Part shown: positions 8,084 to 16,586 of the stretch, piece by piece
How positions within the stretch are numbered: position 1 is the stretch's first letter
How the letters are laid out: every line of letters starts with the position of its first letter
NCBI GenBank assembly: GCA_947305245.1
Contig: CAMZDG010000014.1
Span: forward strand, 1 to 64,000
From: an uncultured Lachnospiraceae bacterium
Lineage (GTDB): Bacteria > Bacillota > Clostridia > Lachnospirales > Lachnospiraceae
Reading direction: 5' to 3'
Length of the DNA stretch: 64,000 nt
Program-made: the position numbers and the translations under genes
Notes under the pieces: model-generated
The model's input: the letters and a program-made list of their open reading frames with translations, nothing else
Told to the model about the DNA's origin: nothing
Database searches by the model: none

Positions 8084-9091
8084 TTAGTTTTCAGGATCCT
8101 TTGCTTCAGAAGCATTATCAGAGGTTTTATTATCATGGGCTTCTTCCTCAGGTGACACTGCCAGGAAGAGGCCTGATTTTTTGAGCGCGGGACGCAGGGC
8201 CAGATAGAAGATGGAGGCTGCGATCACTGCGACGATGGCGTTGACAAAGGTCGTAAGCGCCGTCCACTTCGCGAATACGGATGCGATCTGCTGCGGGATG
8301 CCGAGGACGTAAATCTTGTAGAAGTATCCCACGGTGGGATCCGCGAACACGTTAAAGAGCATGCCGCAAGTAGTGGAGAGGATGGTCACGCCGATGATGT
8401 ATTTTCTGGTATGTGCCTTGCTCAACTTGAAGATCTTATGTGCCACCAGACCAACGATCAGCCCGATCATAAGCTTTAAGATAAAAGTCTTCGGCGCGCT
8501 GGTGACGTAAGCGGTCGTGAGGTCGCCGATGGTCATGCCCACGGCGCCTGCGAGGCCGCCGAGATATCCGCCGAGGAGGAGCGCCGCAAGGACGCAGAAG
8601 ACATTGCCGAGATGGAAGGCCGTCTTTTCCGTTCCCACGGGGATGTCGATCTTAAAGAAGGCGAAGCCGATGTAGCAGAGGGCCGCCATAAATCCTGCCA
8701 TGGCAAGGTGTCTAACGTCCAGCTGAAGCGCGGGATGCACGCCGATGAGTGCGTTGTAAAGGCCCTTGATGAGAAGGACGATCGAGAGGAACAGTGCCGT
8801 GAGGCCAAAGGAGTAGGGGCGCTCTAAGCGAAGCTTTTCCTCGGAGAGGGAGGCACTGGTCTTTTTCAGGTTTTCCAGGTTGCCTTCGCTCTTGCCTTCC
8901 TCGATGCTCTTGATCTTAGACTTGACGGAATTTAGTTCCGAGCCAATGATCTGCGACTGTTGATAGGTGCTCTGCTTTGCCCAGCCTACGTAAAAGGAAC
9001 TGACGAGGACTAGGACGAGGCTGACGATGAGAAGGCGAAAGCCTTTCACACGTGCCGTTTTCGTTTCTTTCTGATTTGCTTGCTTGCTCAT
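8084..9091 (-). CDS. ECF transporter S component, probably for vitamin B6
   Basis: A 335-residue membrane protein. Residues about 125-320 are an ECF S component: a six-helix core with RHLAMAGFMAALCYIGFAFFKIDIP, a GNVFCVLAALLLGGYLGGLAG segment and KWTALTTFVNAIVA near the end. S components are usually 170-210 residues; this one has a roughly 110-residue N-terminal extension with one membrane helix, a charged coiled-coil stretch and a second helix. It lies 91 bp downstream of pyridoxal kinase on the same strand, and a PdxR-type regulator is divergent, which points to pyridoxine or pyridoxal as substrate. The shared EcfA/T energizing subunits are not in this window. Confidence 0.82.
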   Translation of the reverse strand: MSKQANQKETKTARVKGFRLLIVSLVLVLVSSFYVGWAKQSTYQQSQIIGSELNSVKSKIKSIEEGKSEGNLENLKKTSASLSEEKLRLERPYSFGLTALFLSIVLLIKGLYNALIGVHPALQLDVRHLAMAGFMAALCYIGFAFFKIDIPVGTEKTAFHLGNVFCVLAALLLGGYLGGLAGAVGMTIGDLTTAYVTSAPKTFILKLMIGLIVGLVAHKIFKLSKAHTRKYIIGVTILSTTCGMLFNVFADPTVGYFYKIYVLGIPQQIASVFAKWTALTTFVNAIVAVIAASIFYLALRPALKKSGLFLAVSPEEEAHDNKTSDNASEAKDPEN

Positions 9092-9182
9092 ATTCTTGCC
9101 TTCTTTCCGACAAACTATGCTGTCTGCTTGTTGTCTTTTTATTTTGATTGTTTCTGCTTTTTCTTTGTGTGGTTTGATCGTA

Positions 9183-10022
9183 TTATTTCTGTGAGATCCG
9201 CTGCATGAGGAAGGGGAGCTCGGCTTCGAAGTTTACTGCGTAGTTCACGCGCTCCGGGTCTTCATAGGTGTTTTTGATACAGGCCGTCACGTAATCAGCC
9301 GCAATCTTCAGGGCATCATAGAGCGGGAAGCCCTTGGTGAGCGCGCCCGTAAAGGTGCTTGCGAAGATGTCGCCGGTGCCGTGGGATTTGTAGGGAACCT
9401 TGGGGTTGCCGTATTCGAAGAACTCGCCGGTCTTTACGTCCAGGCCCATGAATCCGAAGGTGCCGTCCGAAAGCGTCACGCCCGTGATCACGACGATGTC
9501 TGCACCCAGCTTTGCAAGGCCCTTCAAAAGATTCTTCGTGACTTCGGGAGCCGCATCTTCTCCGGGATAGGGCACGCCCAACATCAGGGTTGCCTCGGAG
9601 AGATTCGGCAGGATCACGTCCGCCTCGCCGCAAAGCTCCGCCATCTTCTGCGGGAACTGCTCGTCGAAGCCCGCATATAACTTTCCATTGTCCGCCATCA
9701 CGGGATCGATAATAACGGTGGTGTCGGGCGTCTTGAAATCATGAATATAATTTCTCACGATGGAGATCTGCCGCTCACTTCCGAGATAGCCGGTGTAGAT
9801 GGCGCTGAAGCCGAAGCCCTCTTTCTTCCAATGCTCCCGGATGGGATCCAGGTCCTCGGTCAGGTCGCGGAAGGTGAAGCCTTGGAACTGCGTGTGCGTG
9901 GAGAGCACTGCCGTGGGGACAATGGCGGTCTCAATCCCGAAGGAGGAGATGATGGGGAGCGCCACCGTCAGGGAGCACTTTCCGATGCAGGAGATGTCTT
10001 GTATGGTCATAATTCGTTTCAT
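9183..10022 (-). CDS. pdxK: Pyridoxal / pyridoxamine kinase
   Basis: A 279-residue ribokinase-fold kinase. It starts MKRIMTIQDISCIGKCSLTVALP, followed by AVLSTHTQFQGFTFRDLT. The VIIDPVMADNGKLY segment and C-terminal SHGTGDIFASTF supply the ATP site and catalytic Asp of the pyridoxal kinase family. It phosphorylates B6 vitamers taken up from outside, trapping them as PLP precursors. The gene precedes an ECF S component and is divergent from a MocR/PdxR regulator, a coherent salvage unit. The start at 10022 follows AGGAAAGGAAAGACTAAC, which is present as two tandem copies; the frame is open further upstream but not conserved-looking. Confidence 0.93.
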   Translation of the reverse strand: MKRIMTIQDISCIGKCSLTVALPIISSFGIETAIVPTAVLSTHTQFQGFTFRDLTEDLDPIREHWKKEGFGFSAIYTGYLGSERQISIVRNYIHDFKTPDTTVIIDPVMADNGKLYAGFDEQFPQKMAELCGEADVILPNLSEATLMLGVPYPGEDAAPEVTKNLLKGLAKLGADIVVITGVTLSDGTFGFMGLDVKTGEFFEYGNPKVPYKSHGTGDIFASTFTGALTKGFPLYDALKIAADYVTACIKNTYEDPERVNYAVNFEAELPFLMQRISQK

Positions 10023-10058
10023 GTTAGTCTTTCCTTTCCTGTTAGTCTTTCCTTTCCT
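10023..10058 (-). repeat. Two tandem 18-bp copies covering the pyridoxal kinase ribosome site
   Basis: GTTAGTCTTTCCTTTCCT occurs twice back to back (10023-10040 and 10041-10058). On the gene strand each copy contains AGGAAAGG, so the kinase start has two tandem candidate ribosome sites, the nearer correctly spaced. Confidence 0.9.
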
Positions 10059-10149
10059 GAAGCGAGTTGGTTTGCTTTTCAAAGTAATTCTTTCTGAGGC
10101 GATTCCGTTTGCTTTTTCAAAGTAACGCATTCGCGTGTCAGAGTTCATG

Positions 10150-10178
10150 TTGCAAGAATAACTCCAATGTGGTATTAT
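10150..10178 (+). promoter_or_regulatory. Promoter of the PdxR-type regulator
   Basis: TTGCAA (10150-10155), 17 bp, TATTAT (10173-10178), followed by GGAGGGG before the ATG at 10228. The complementary strand also reads TATAAT at 10174-10179, so divergent promoters may overlap here, but I see no good minus-strand -35. Confidence 0.65.
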
Positions 10179-10227
10179 AGATAGTGCCATTTCTGAATAT
10201 TTTTATAAGACCAGTTCGGAGGGGACT

Positions 10228-11661
10228 ATGCTGATCTATGACTTGGAAAAGCGGGGGCCAAGGCCCTTGTATGAATATTTATATCTGTGCATTCGGGATG
10301 ATATCTTGGATGGCGTGCTTGCCGCGGGGGAGAAGCTTCCCTCGAAGCGCATGATGGCGAAGGATCATGGCATTGCGCTGATCACGGTGGAGAATGCGTA
10401 TGCGCAGCTCATCATCGAGGGCTACGTGACTGCCGAGGAGAAGCGGGGATACTTTGTGGCGCCTGGCATGGGGATGTTCCGCAGGAAGGGGCCGCGGGAG
10501 CAGGACGAAGATTTGAACGATACGCATGACGACGCAAGGCAAGGAAGCTGGAAAGGAACGGAACAGGGGAGAAAAACGTGGCTCGCGGACTTCTCTTCGA
10601 GTAAGCTAAAGCGCGATGCCTTCCCCTTTGCGACATGGACGAAGCTGATGCGGCGCGTCTTGGATGACCGCGAGGAAGCCTTCCTGGAAAAGCCAGAGAG
10701 CAGGGGCGTTCCGGAGCTTCGAAGCGCGATCGCCGTGTATCTGCGAAAGGCAAAGGGACTGGACGTCTCGCCGGATCGGATCTTTGTCGGCCCGGGGACG
10801 GAGTACCTGCATCATTTGATCCTGCAGCTGGTCGGAGCGAGCCGTATCGTCGCCGTGGAGGATCCCGGATATAAAAAGGTCGGGCAGATTTATGAAAGTC
10901 ACGGACTGAAATGCCTGCACGTGCCCGTGGATGAAAATGGATTGATCGTTGAGCGACTTTGGAACAGTAACGCGAAGCTGGTGCATCTTTCTCCGTCGCA
11001 CCATTTCCCGACGGGCTGCGTGATGCCGATCGGGCGGCGCAGGGCCCTTCTGGACTGGGCCAGGGCGCAGGGGGCGTATCTCCTCGAGGATGATTATGAC
11101 GGGGAGTTCCGGTTCGACGGAAAGCCGGTGCCGACGCTGGCGAGCCTCGATGATGAGACAGTGATCTATCTGAACACCTTCACGAAGACGCTGGCGCCGT
11201 CCATCCGCATCGCTTATATGGTGCTGCCGGAAAAGCTGAAGAACCGTTATGAGGAGAAGCTATCTTTTTATTCCGGAAGCGTTTCGTCCTTCGAGCAGTA
11301 CACGCTCGCCGCGTTTATCGGGGAAGGGTATTATGAGCGGCATGTTAATAGAATGCGAAATTATTATCGCCAGCAGCGCGCGAAGATCCTACAGATTTTC
11401 GAGGAGTCGTCGCTTTCGAAGGTGGCGTCCATGGAGGAGCATGCTGCCGGGCTCCACTTTATCATGAAGGTGCAGACGGCCATGGAGGACGAGGCTTGGA
11501 TGAAAGCCATGGAGGAGAAGGGGATCCGCCTGCTTCCCGTGGCATCCTATTCCTATGGTGGGCAGGCCAAGTATCGGCATCAATTCCTCATGTATTATAC
11601 TGACCTGGAGGAGAAGAATCTGCGCGGGGCATTCGAGATCATGGGAAATTCCATTTTCTGA
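10228..11661 (+). CDS. pdxR: MocR-family (PdxR-type) GntR/aminotransferase regulator
   Basis: A 477-residue fusion: an N-terminal GntR winged helix (residues 10-80, with GEKLPSKRMMAKDHGIA), a linker, and a class I aminotransferase-like domain. The PLP-binding Lys is Lys320 in NTFTKTLAPSIRIAYMV, and LLEDDYDGEF supplies the cofactor Asp. MocR proteins of the PdxR group bind PLP and control B6 synthesis or salvage genes. Its divergent position to pyridoxal kinase and an ECF S component fits PLP-responsive control of uptake. The linker (residues about 85-115) is rich in Asp and Arg. Aminotransferase activity is not expected. Confidence 0.9.
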   Translation: MLIYDLEKRGPRPLYEYLYLCIRDDILDGVLAAGEKLPSKRMMAKDHGIALITVENAYAQLIIEGYVTAEEKRGYFVAPGMGMFRRKGPREQDEDLNDTHDDARQGSWKGTEQGRKTWLADFSSSKLKRDAFPFATWTKLMRRVLDDREEAFLEKPESRGVPELRSAIAVYLRKAKGLDVSPDRIFVGPGTEYLHHLILQLVGASRIVAVEDPGYKKVGQIYESHGLKCLHVPVDENGLIVERLWNSNAKLVHLSPSHHFPTGCVMPIGRRRALLDWARAQGAYLLEDDYDGEFRFDGKPVPTLASLDDETVIYLNTFTKTLAPSIRIAYMVLPEKLKNRYEEKLSFYSGSVSSFEQYTLAAFIGEGYYERHVNRMRNYYRQQRAKILQIFEESSLSKVASMEEHAAGLHFIMKVQTAMEDEAWMKAMEEKGIRLLPVASYSYGGQAKYRHQFLMYYTDLEEKNLRGAFEIMGNSIF

Positions 11662-11682
11662 AGAACCTTTTTAAGGGAAGGG

Positions 11683-11730
11683 CGTCTTATGTTTATGAAG
11701 GCGCCGGAAGGCGGCCTAATAAACATGACG
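11683..11730 (+). other. Hairpin between the regulator and serpin genes
   Basis: CGTCTTATGTTTAT (11683-11696) pairs with ATAAACATGACG (11719-11730), with a 2-nt bulge; the loop contains two GGCG-rich half repeats that may pair. No T-run follows, so termination is uncertain. Confidence 0.4.
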
Positions 11731-11800
11731 TGAGAACGTGGACGTGCTATTTGCTGTGGTATGATCTGGACGGGAAATTTGAAGGTTGGAGGAGATAAAC

Positions 11801-13069
11801 ATGAAGAAGAAATTATTATTGGTACTATGCGCCTGTATGTTGCTGAGCGGATGCGGCTCGAGTATATCTGGGAATGCAGGGAACGGAAATGAGGTGACGC
11901 AGCAATCGAGCGGTGAGATCAAACAGCTCGGCGCCAGTTCGGGAAAGGAGATCATTCCCGTTGAGCTCGCGGATGAATGGCAGAAGGCATCCTACTTCGT
12001 GGATCAGGTGTATGATAAGGAGAAAAAGAATACTTTGGTGAGCCCGCTGTCCCTTGATATTGCGCTGGGGCTTGCGTATGAAGGGGCATCCGGAACGACC
12101 CGGGAGGAGCTGCAAAAGTACCTCGGCAGGGCGGACTACGGGGATTACGTCAAGGAATACATGGACTTTGCGGAGAGCCTCGAGACCAAGAAGTCGGATG
12201 ATGGGTACAGCTTTGCATATGAGCTTGCCAATTCCATTTGGGTGAGGAAGGACAGCAAGCTGAAAAAGGAATATCAGGAGACCGTGGAGAAGAAGTACCG
12301 CGCGGCGGCGGAGAACGTGGACTTTGCGGGCGCCCCGGAGAAGGTGGCGAAGAAGATCAATGGCTGGTGCGCGGAAAAGACCCATGACATGATCAAGGAA
12401 ATGGTGAAGCCTGAAATGTTCACGAAGGGGCTGGAAGCGATCCTGATGAATTCCGTGTATTTTGAGTCTCCCTGGGAAGAGGAATGGGGCCTTACGGAGC
12501 ATGAATTCACGAAGTTAAACGGCGAGAAGGTAAAGCAGGAGATGCTCCGTGACACGGTGGAGGCCTATTACGAAAATGACTTCGCCACGGGCTTTGCCAA
12601 GGATTATTATAACGGTTTCAGGTTCATAGGCATTCTGCCGAAGCAGGAAGGGGACTTCGCCCTGTCAGATCTTGACTTAAAGAGCCTGATGGAATCCAGG
12701 ACCGTGGAGTATGAAGTGCATGCGATCGCGCCGAAGCTGGATTATGACACTACGGCGGACAACATCATCGACATCCTGAAGGCGCAGGGCGTTACGCAGG
12801 CGTTCGACAGCTATAACGGACAGTTCGACAATCTGGTGGAGGATCAGGAGCTTTTTATCAGCGACATCCTGCAGAAGTGCAAGATCGAGATGGATGAGAA
12901 GGGAACGCGGGCAGCAGCCGTGACGGCCATCTTTATGGAGAAGTGTGCGGCCTACGTGGAGCCCGAGGTCAAGGAAGTCAAGGAGGTTTATCTCGACAGG
13001 GCCTTTGCATTCCTCATCTATGACAGCTGGAACGACAAGGTTGTTTTCGCGGGGAAGGTTGTGGAGTAA
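11801..13069 (+). CDS. Lipid-anchored serpin (serine protease inhibitor)
   Basis: A 422-residue protein: signal peptide with lipobox CMLLSGC, short tether, then a full serpin domain. Landmarks are NTLVSPLSLDIALGLAYEGASG (with its SPLSLDIAL core), NSVYFESPWEEEW, the hinge MDEKGTRAAAVTA, and the closing LDRAFAFLIYD...VVFAGKVV. Small residues at the hinge (GTRAAAVTA) are what inhibitory serpins need for loop insertion. The reactive loop continues IFMEKCAAYVEPEV; the exact P1 is ambiguous because of a nearby EVK duplication. Bacterial serpins of gut anaerobes inhibit elastase-like or subtilisin-like host and microbial proteases. Start ATG follows GGAGGAG. Membrane anchoring suggests cell-surface protection. 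Confidence 0.93.
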   Translation: MKKKLLLVLCACMLLSGCGSSISGNAGNGNEVTQQSSGEIKQLGASSGKEIIPVELADEWQKASYFVDQVYDKEKKNTLVSPLSLDIALGLAYEGASGTTREELQKYLGRADYGDYVKEYMDFAESLETKKSDDGYSFAYELANSIWVRKDSKLKKEYQETVEKKYRAAAENVDFAGAPEKVAKKINGWCAEKTHDMIKEMVKPEMFTKGLEAILMNSVYFESPWEEEWGLTEHEFTKLNGEKVKQEMLRDTVEAYYENDFATGFAKDYYNGFRFIGILPKQEGDFALSDLDLKSLMESRTVEYEVHAIAPKLDYDTTADNIIDILKAQGVTQAFDSYNGQFDNLVEDQELFISDILQKCKIEMDEKGTRAAAVTAIFMEKCAAYVEPEVKEVKEVYLDRAFAFLIYDSWNDKVVFAGKVVE

Positions 13070-13163
13070 AATCAAATTTGCAAGAAAAGTGATGAAGGGA
13101 AGGCGTTTTTGCAGGGAGAAGCGCCTGACAAAAATTGAGTAACAAAATAATACAAAAATTTGA

Positions 13164-13208
13164 GGGAAATGGCAGAAAAATACATTGAAAGTTTTGCCAT
13201 TTCCCTTT
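13164..13208 (+). terminator. Intrinsic terminator after the serpin gene
   Basis: GGGAAATGGCA (13164-13174) pairs exactly with TGCCATTTCCC (13195-13205); 20-nt loop and a short T tail (TTTAAT). Confidence 0.75.
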
Positions 13209-13284
13209 AATATGGAATTAAGCGGCATGAACGATCATGCCTTGTGTTGATGCAAAAAAGTAAAATATGCAGGAGGTTATGAAC

Positions 13285-15678
13285 ATGCAATATGGCTATT
13301 TTGACGAGGTGAAGAAGGAATATGTCATCACCAAGCCCAATACTCCGGCTCCCTGGGCGAATTACCTGGGATCTCCGGCTTATGGCGCGATCATTTCGAA
13401 CAATGCAGGCGGCTACAGCTTTGTAAAGAGCGGCGCGAACGGAAGAATCATCCGTTATCATTTCAACAGCGACGACACCCCCGGAAGATATGTTTATCTT
13501 CGCGATGACGACACCAAGGATTTCTGGTCTGCCACCTGGCAGCCCGTTGGCAAGGACCTGAATGATTATAAGAGTGAGTGCCATCATGGCACTTCTTACT
13601 CCAACATGGTTGCTGAGTATGCAGGCATCCATTCCGAGGTGCTTTACTATGTTCCCCTCGGCAAGACCTATGAGGTTTGGGCCGCAAAGGTGACCAACAA
13701 GAGCTCAAAGCCCAGGACCATTTCCGTGTTCGGTTATGCGGAGTTCACCAACGAGAGCAATTATGAGCAGGATCAGGTGAATCTGCAGTATACGCAGTTC
13801 ATCACGACCACTTATTTTGAGAACAACAAGATCTATCAGAAGATCAACCAGAACTTTGGCAAGGACGCGACCGGTTCCAACCACAAGGAGCGTTTCTTCG
13901 GCATGGCTGGCCAGACCGTGAAGTCTTATAACGGTGACAAGCAGGCGTTCATCGGCAATTATCACACCTATGGGAATCCCATCGCAGTGGTGAACGGCGC
14001 GTGCGATAATGTGCTGAACTACAACTCTAATGGCTGCGGCGCGCTGCATACGCAGATCACCTTAGAGCCCGGCGAGACCAAGGAAGTTGCTTTCCTGCTT
14101 GGACAGGCTGAGCCTTGGGTGGCTGACGAGATCCTCGCCGCTTACAAGGATCTTTCCGTTGTGGAGAAGGAGAAGCAGGAGCTCATTACTTACTGGCACA
14201 GCAAGCTGATGAACTTCCAGGTGAACACCCCGGATCCCGCGTTCAACAGCATGATCAATACCTGGAACGCATATCAGTGCTTCATCACCTTTACTTGGTC
14301 CAGAGCTGCATCCTTTAGCTACTGCGGACAGCGTAACGGCTACGGCTATCGCGACACCGTACAGGACATTCAGGGTATCATTCATCTGGATCCCGCAATG
14401 GCAGAGCAGCAGCTCACCTTCATGCTTTCCGCACAGGTGGACAACGGCGGCGGACTGCCCCTTGTAAAGTATGATCATAATCCTGGCCACGAGGATACGC
14501 CGGATGACGAGTCCTACGTTCGTGCAACCGGACATCCCGCATATCGTGCAGACGATGCGCTTTGGCTGTTCCCGACGGTTTGGAAGTATGTTTCCGAGAC
14601 CGGTAATAAGGATTACGTGAAGAAGGTGATCCCTTATGCCAATAAGGACGAGGGCACCGTTTATGATCACTTAAAGAGAGCCATCAACTTCTCCATGGAG
14701 CGCCTTGGCGACCACAAGATGCCTGCAGGTCTGCATGCAGACTGGAATGACTGTCTAAGACTTGGTAAGAAGGGTGAGTCCACCTTCGTGGCACTGCAGC
14801 TCTACTATGCATTCACCGTAATGAAGGGCTTCGCAAAGGACCTGAACGATACCGAGTATCTTGCATATCTTGAGGCTACGCAGAAGGAGCTTGGCGAGAT
14901 CATCAACAAGGAGTGCTGGGAGGACGATCGTTTCGTTCGCGGCATCAAGGAAGATGGTCAGGTCATCGGTTCCAAGAACGATCCTGAAGCAAGCATGTGG
15001 CTGAATCCTCAGTCTTGGGCAGTGATCAGCGGACTGGCTACCAAGGAGCAGGCAGAGGCAGCCCTTGAGAGCGTTCACCGCGAGCTGAACACCAAGTACG
15101 GCGTTCGCGTGATGGCACCTTCCTATGTTGACCATGCATTCGATGGCGCGCTGGCATTGCTCTTCAACCCCTCCACCAAAGAGAACGGCGGTATCTTCTC
15201 ACAGCCTCAGGGTTGGATCATCTTGGCAGAATCCCTGATGGGCCACGGCGACAGAGCATTCGAGTACTTCACCGAGAGCTCTCCCGCATCGCAGAATAAT
15301 GACGCTGACGTACGTCGTCTGGAGCCTTACGTACACGGCCAGTTCACCGAGGCAGATGAGTCTCCGTTCCACGGCAGAAGCCACGTGCATTGGCTGACCG
15401 GTACCGCATCCACCTGTATGGTTGGCTGCGTGGAAGGTATCTGCGGCATGAGACCTGACCTGAACGGCCTTTGGGTTTGCCCGACCATTCCTTCAGCATG
15501 GAAGGAAATGACCATGGACAAGAACTTCCGCGGCAAGAAGCTTCACATCACCGTTCGCAACGAGAGCGGCGCTCAGTGCGGCTTCAAGGAGTTCTACCTC
15601 AACGGCGTCAAGCTCGACCAGCCTTACGTACCCGCCGCTGACATGAAGGACGAGAATGAAGTAGTCGTTGTGATGTAG
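13285..15678 (+). CDS. GH94 glycoside phosphorylase, probably cellobiose phosphorylase
   Basis: A 797-residue cytosolic enzyme beginning MQYGYFDEVKKEYVIT. The N-terminal beta-sandwich has NYLGSPAYGAIISNNAGGYS; the (alpha/alpha)6 barrel has GYGYRDTVQD and HADWNDC, in which Asp489 matches the general acid of GH94. The length fits cellobiose and chitobiose phosphorylases and excludes the roughly 1000-residue cellodextrin type. These enzymes split the disaccharide with phosphate to give a sugar 1-phosphate, saving ATP. Cellobiose is the likelier substrate given the neighbouring plant-wall enzyme, but a chitobiose relative cannot be excluded. ATG 13285 is chosen because AGGAGG (13271-13276) lies 8 nt before it, inside an apparent upstream extension. 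Codon use is strongly biased, suggesting high expression. Confidence 0.9.
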   Translation: MQYGYFDEVKKEYVITKPNTPAPWANYLGSPAYGAIISNNAGGYSFVKSGANGRIIRYHFNSDDTPGRYVYLRDDDTKDFWSATWQPVGKDLNDYKSECHHGTSYSNMVAEYAGIHSEVLYYVPLGKTYEVWAAKVTNKSSKPRTISVFGYAEFTNESNYEQDQVNLQYTQFITTTYFENNKIYQKINQNFGKDATGSNHKERFFGMAGQTVKSYNGDKQAFIGNYHTYGNPIAVVNGACDNVLNYNSNGCGALHTQITLEPGETKEVAFLLGQAEPWVADEILAAYKDLSVVEKEKQELITYWHSKLMNFQVNTPDPAFNSMINTWNAYQCFITFTWSRAASFSYCGQRNGYGYRDTVQDIQGIIHLDPAMAEQQLTFMLSAQVDNGGGLPLVKYDHNPGHEDTPDDESYVRATGHPAYRADDALWLFPTVWKYVSETGNKDYVKKVIPYANKDEGTVYDHLKRAINFSMERLGDHKMPAGLHADWNDCLRLGKKGESTFVALQLYYAFTVMKGFAKDLNDTEYLAYLEATQKELGEIINKECWEDDRFVRGIKEDGQVIGSKNDPEASMWLNPQSWAVISGLATKEQAEAALESVHRELNTKYGVRVMAPSYVDHAFDGALALLFNPSTKENGGIFSQPQGWIILAESLMGHGDRAFEYFTESSPASQNNDADVRRLEPYVHGQFTEADESPFHGRSHVHWLTGTASTCMVGCVEGICGMRPDLNGLWVCPTIPSAWKEMTMDKNFRGKKLHITVRNESGAQCGFKEFYLNGVKLDQPYVPAADMKDENEVVVVM

Positions 15679-15733
15679 CCGCCGCAAAGCAGCGTGTTTT
15701 CGAGGTGGCCGAAGGCGATGTTTGCAATGAAAT

Positions 15734-15769
15734 AAAGGAGAGCAAGTTTTTTTGCTCTCCTTTGATTTT
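15734..15769 (+). terminator. Intrinsic terminator after the GH94 gene
   Basis: AAAGGAGAGCAA (15734-15745) pairs exactly with TTGCTCTCCTTT (15752-15763), then GATTTT. Confidence 0.88.
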
Positions 15770-15773
15770 CCAC

Positions 15774-15802
15774 TTGGAGTAAAACGATTTATTTGCTATA
15801 AT
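15774..15802 (+). promoter_or_regulatory. Promoter facing the intergenic hairpin array
   Basis: TTGGAG (15774-15779), 17 bp, TATAAT (15797-15802), placed immediately after a terminator and pointing into about 780 bp with no gene. Transcription would begin near 15809. Confidence 0.7.
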
Positions 15803-15808
15803 CAAAGA

Positions 15809-16410
15809 AAAAGAGGCGTTTAAAATTGGATGTTTGCATCTAAGACGCCTTTTTCCCGAAATTTAGATGCAAATTTTCCTTCATTTTTAGGCTTGCGAGA
15901 TCTTTACCAAGGAAGATCTATGGCTAAAATGAAAGGATAGTATCGATTTAGCCATAATTCCTCTTCATTTTGAAGCTTGAAAGTCTGAAACCAGCAAAAA
16001 AATGAGGGAAAATGGCTGAAACCATTATCTAAAATCGTGCGCAACCAGTGCATTAGATTATACCCCCTCAAAAACAGACAGAAATGTCCGCAACATAGGA
16101 AGCTTTCGTAACCTAAGAAGCTTCCGTAACCCTCAAAAATCATCCTTGTGACTAAAATGTTTGTTTTCGCGGATTAAGTCACAAATTTTCCTTCATTGTC
16201 AGGCTTTGTAAAGAAATCTTTGTGACTAAGATGAGTGGAAACATTGTTTAAGTCACAATTCTTCCTTTTTTTGAAGCTTGAAAGCCTGAAAACATCTTTA
16301 AAATGAGGGAAAGTTGTGACCCAAATCATGCTATCGGGTGTTTTAGCCACAACCCCCTCTAAAACATACAGAAATTTCTGCGCAAGGAAGCTTCCTTAAG
16401 CTCAAACTCT
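15809..16410 (+). ncRNA. Candidate structured non-coding RNA: duplicated multi-hairpin module
   Basis: This AT-rich stretch lacks a credible gene but is full of inverted repeats. Hairpins: TTTGCATCTAA/TTAGATGCAAA (15833-15873), ATGGCTAAA/TTTAGCCAT (15920-15955), TTGTGACTAA/TTAAGTCACAA (16146-16184), the same arms again (16220-16258), and GTTGTGAC/GCCACAAC (16313-16353). Between them, conserved connectors recur in order: TTTTCCTTCATT...AGGCTT, TTGAAGCTTGAAAGYCTGAAA, AATGAGGGAAA, CCCCCTC, AAAACAKACAGAAAT and GGAAGCTT. Two copies of a roughly 300-nt module (about 15833-16140 and 16146-16410) can be aligned, with stem sequences changed on both sides. A promoter lies directly upstream. No known RNA family is recognised; a decayed mobile element is the alternative. 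The rest of the gap, 16411-16586, is a purine-rich leader with repeated AAAGCAGG-like units. Confidence 0.6.
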
Positions 16411-16586
16411 AGAATCTGAAGAGTCCGGGGGCCGAAATCAAGAAGAGTTTGAAGAATTTATTTCATACGAGGGGAAAACAGGCAAGAAAAGCAGGCACGA
16501 AAAGTAAGCAGGAGAAGCAAGCCCCAAAAGCAGGGAATCAGCGAAAGTAAGAAATAGAGAAAATAATAAGATTGGGAGGTAGTAGT

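Noticed and set aside
11683..11730. Another copy of the rod-like repeat family
   Set aside because: It lacks the CTCGAGGGG/CCCCGAG ends and the GGTACTTAG core.
15904..16143. 79-codon minus-strand frame in the hairpin array
   Set aside because: No ribosome site or family; the frame runs across inverted repeats and is better explained by low stop density.
15809..16410. CRISPR array or insertion sequence
   Set aside because: Repeat spacing and sequence are irregular, arms differ between units, and no transposase frame or cas gene is present.
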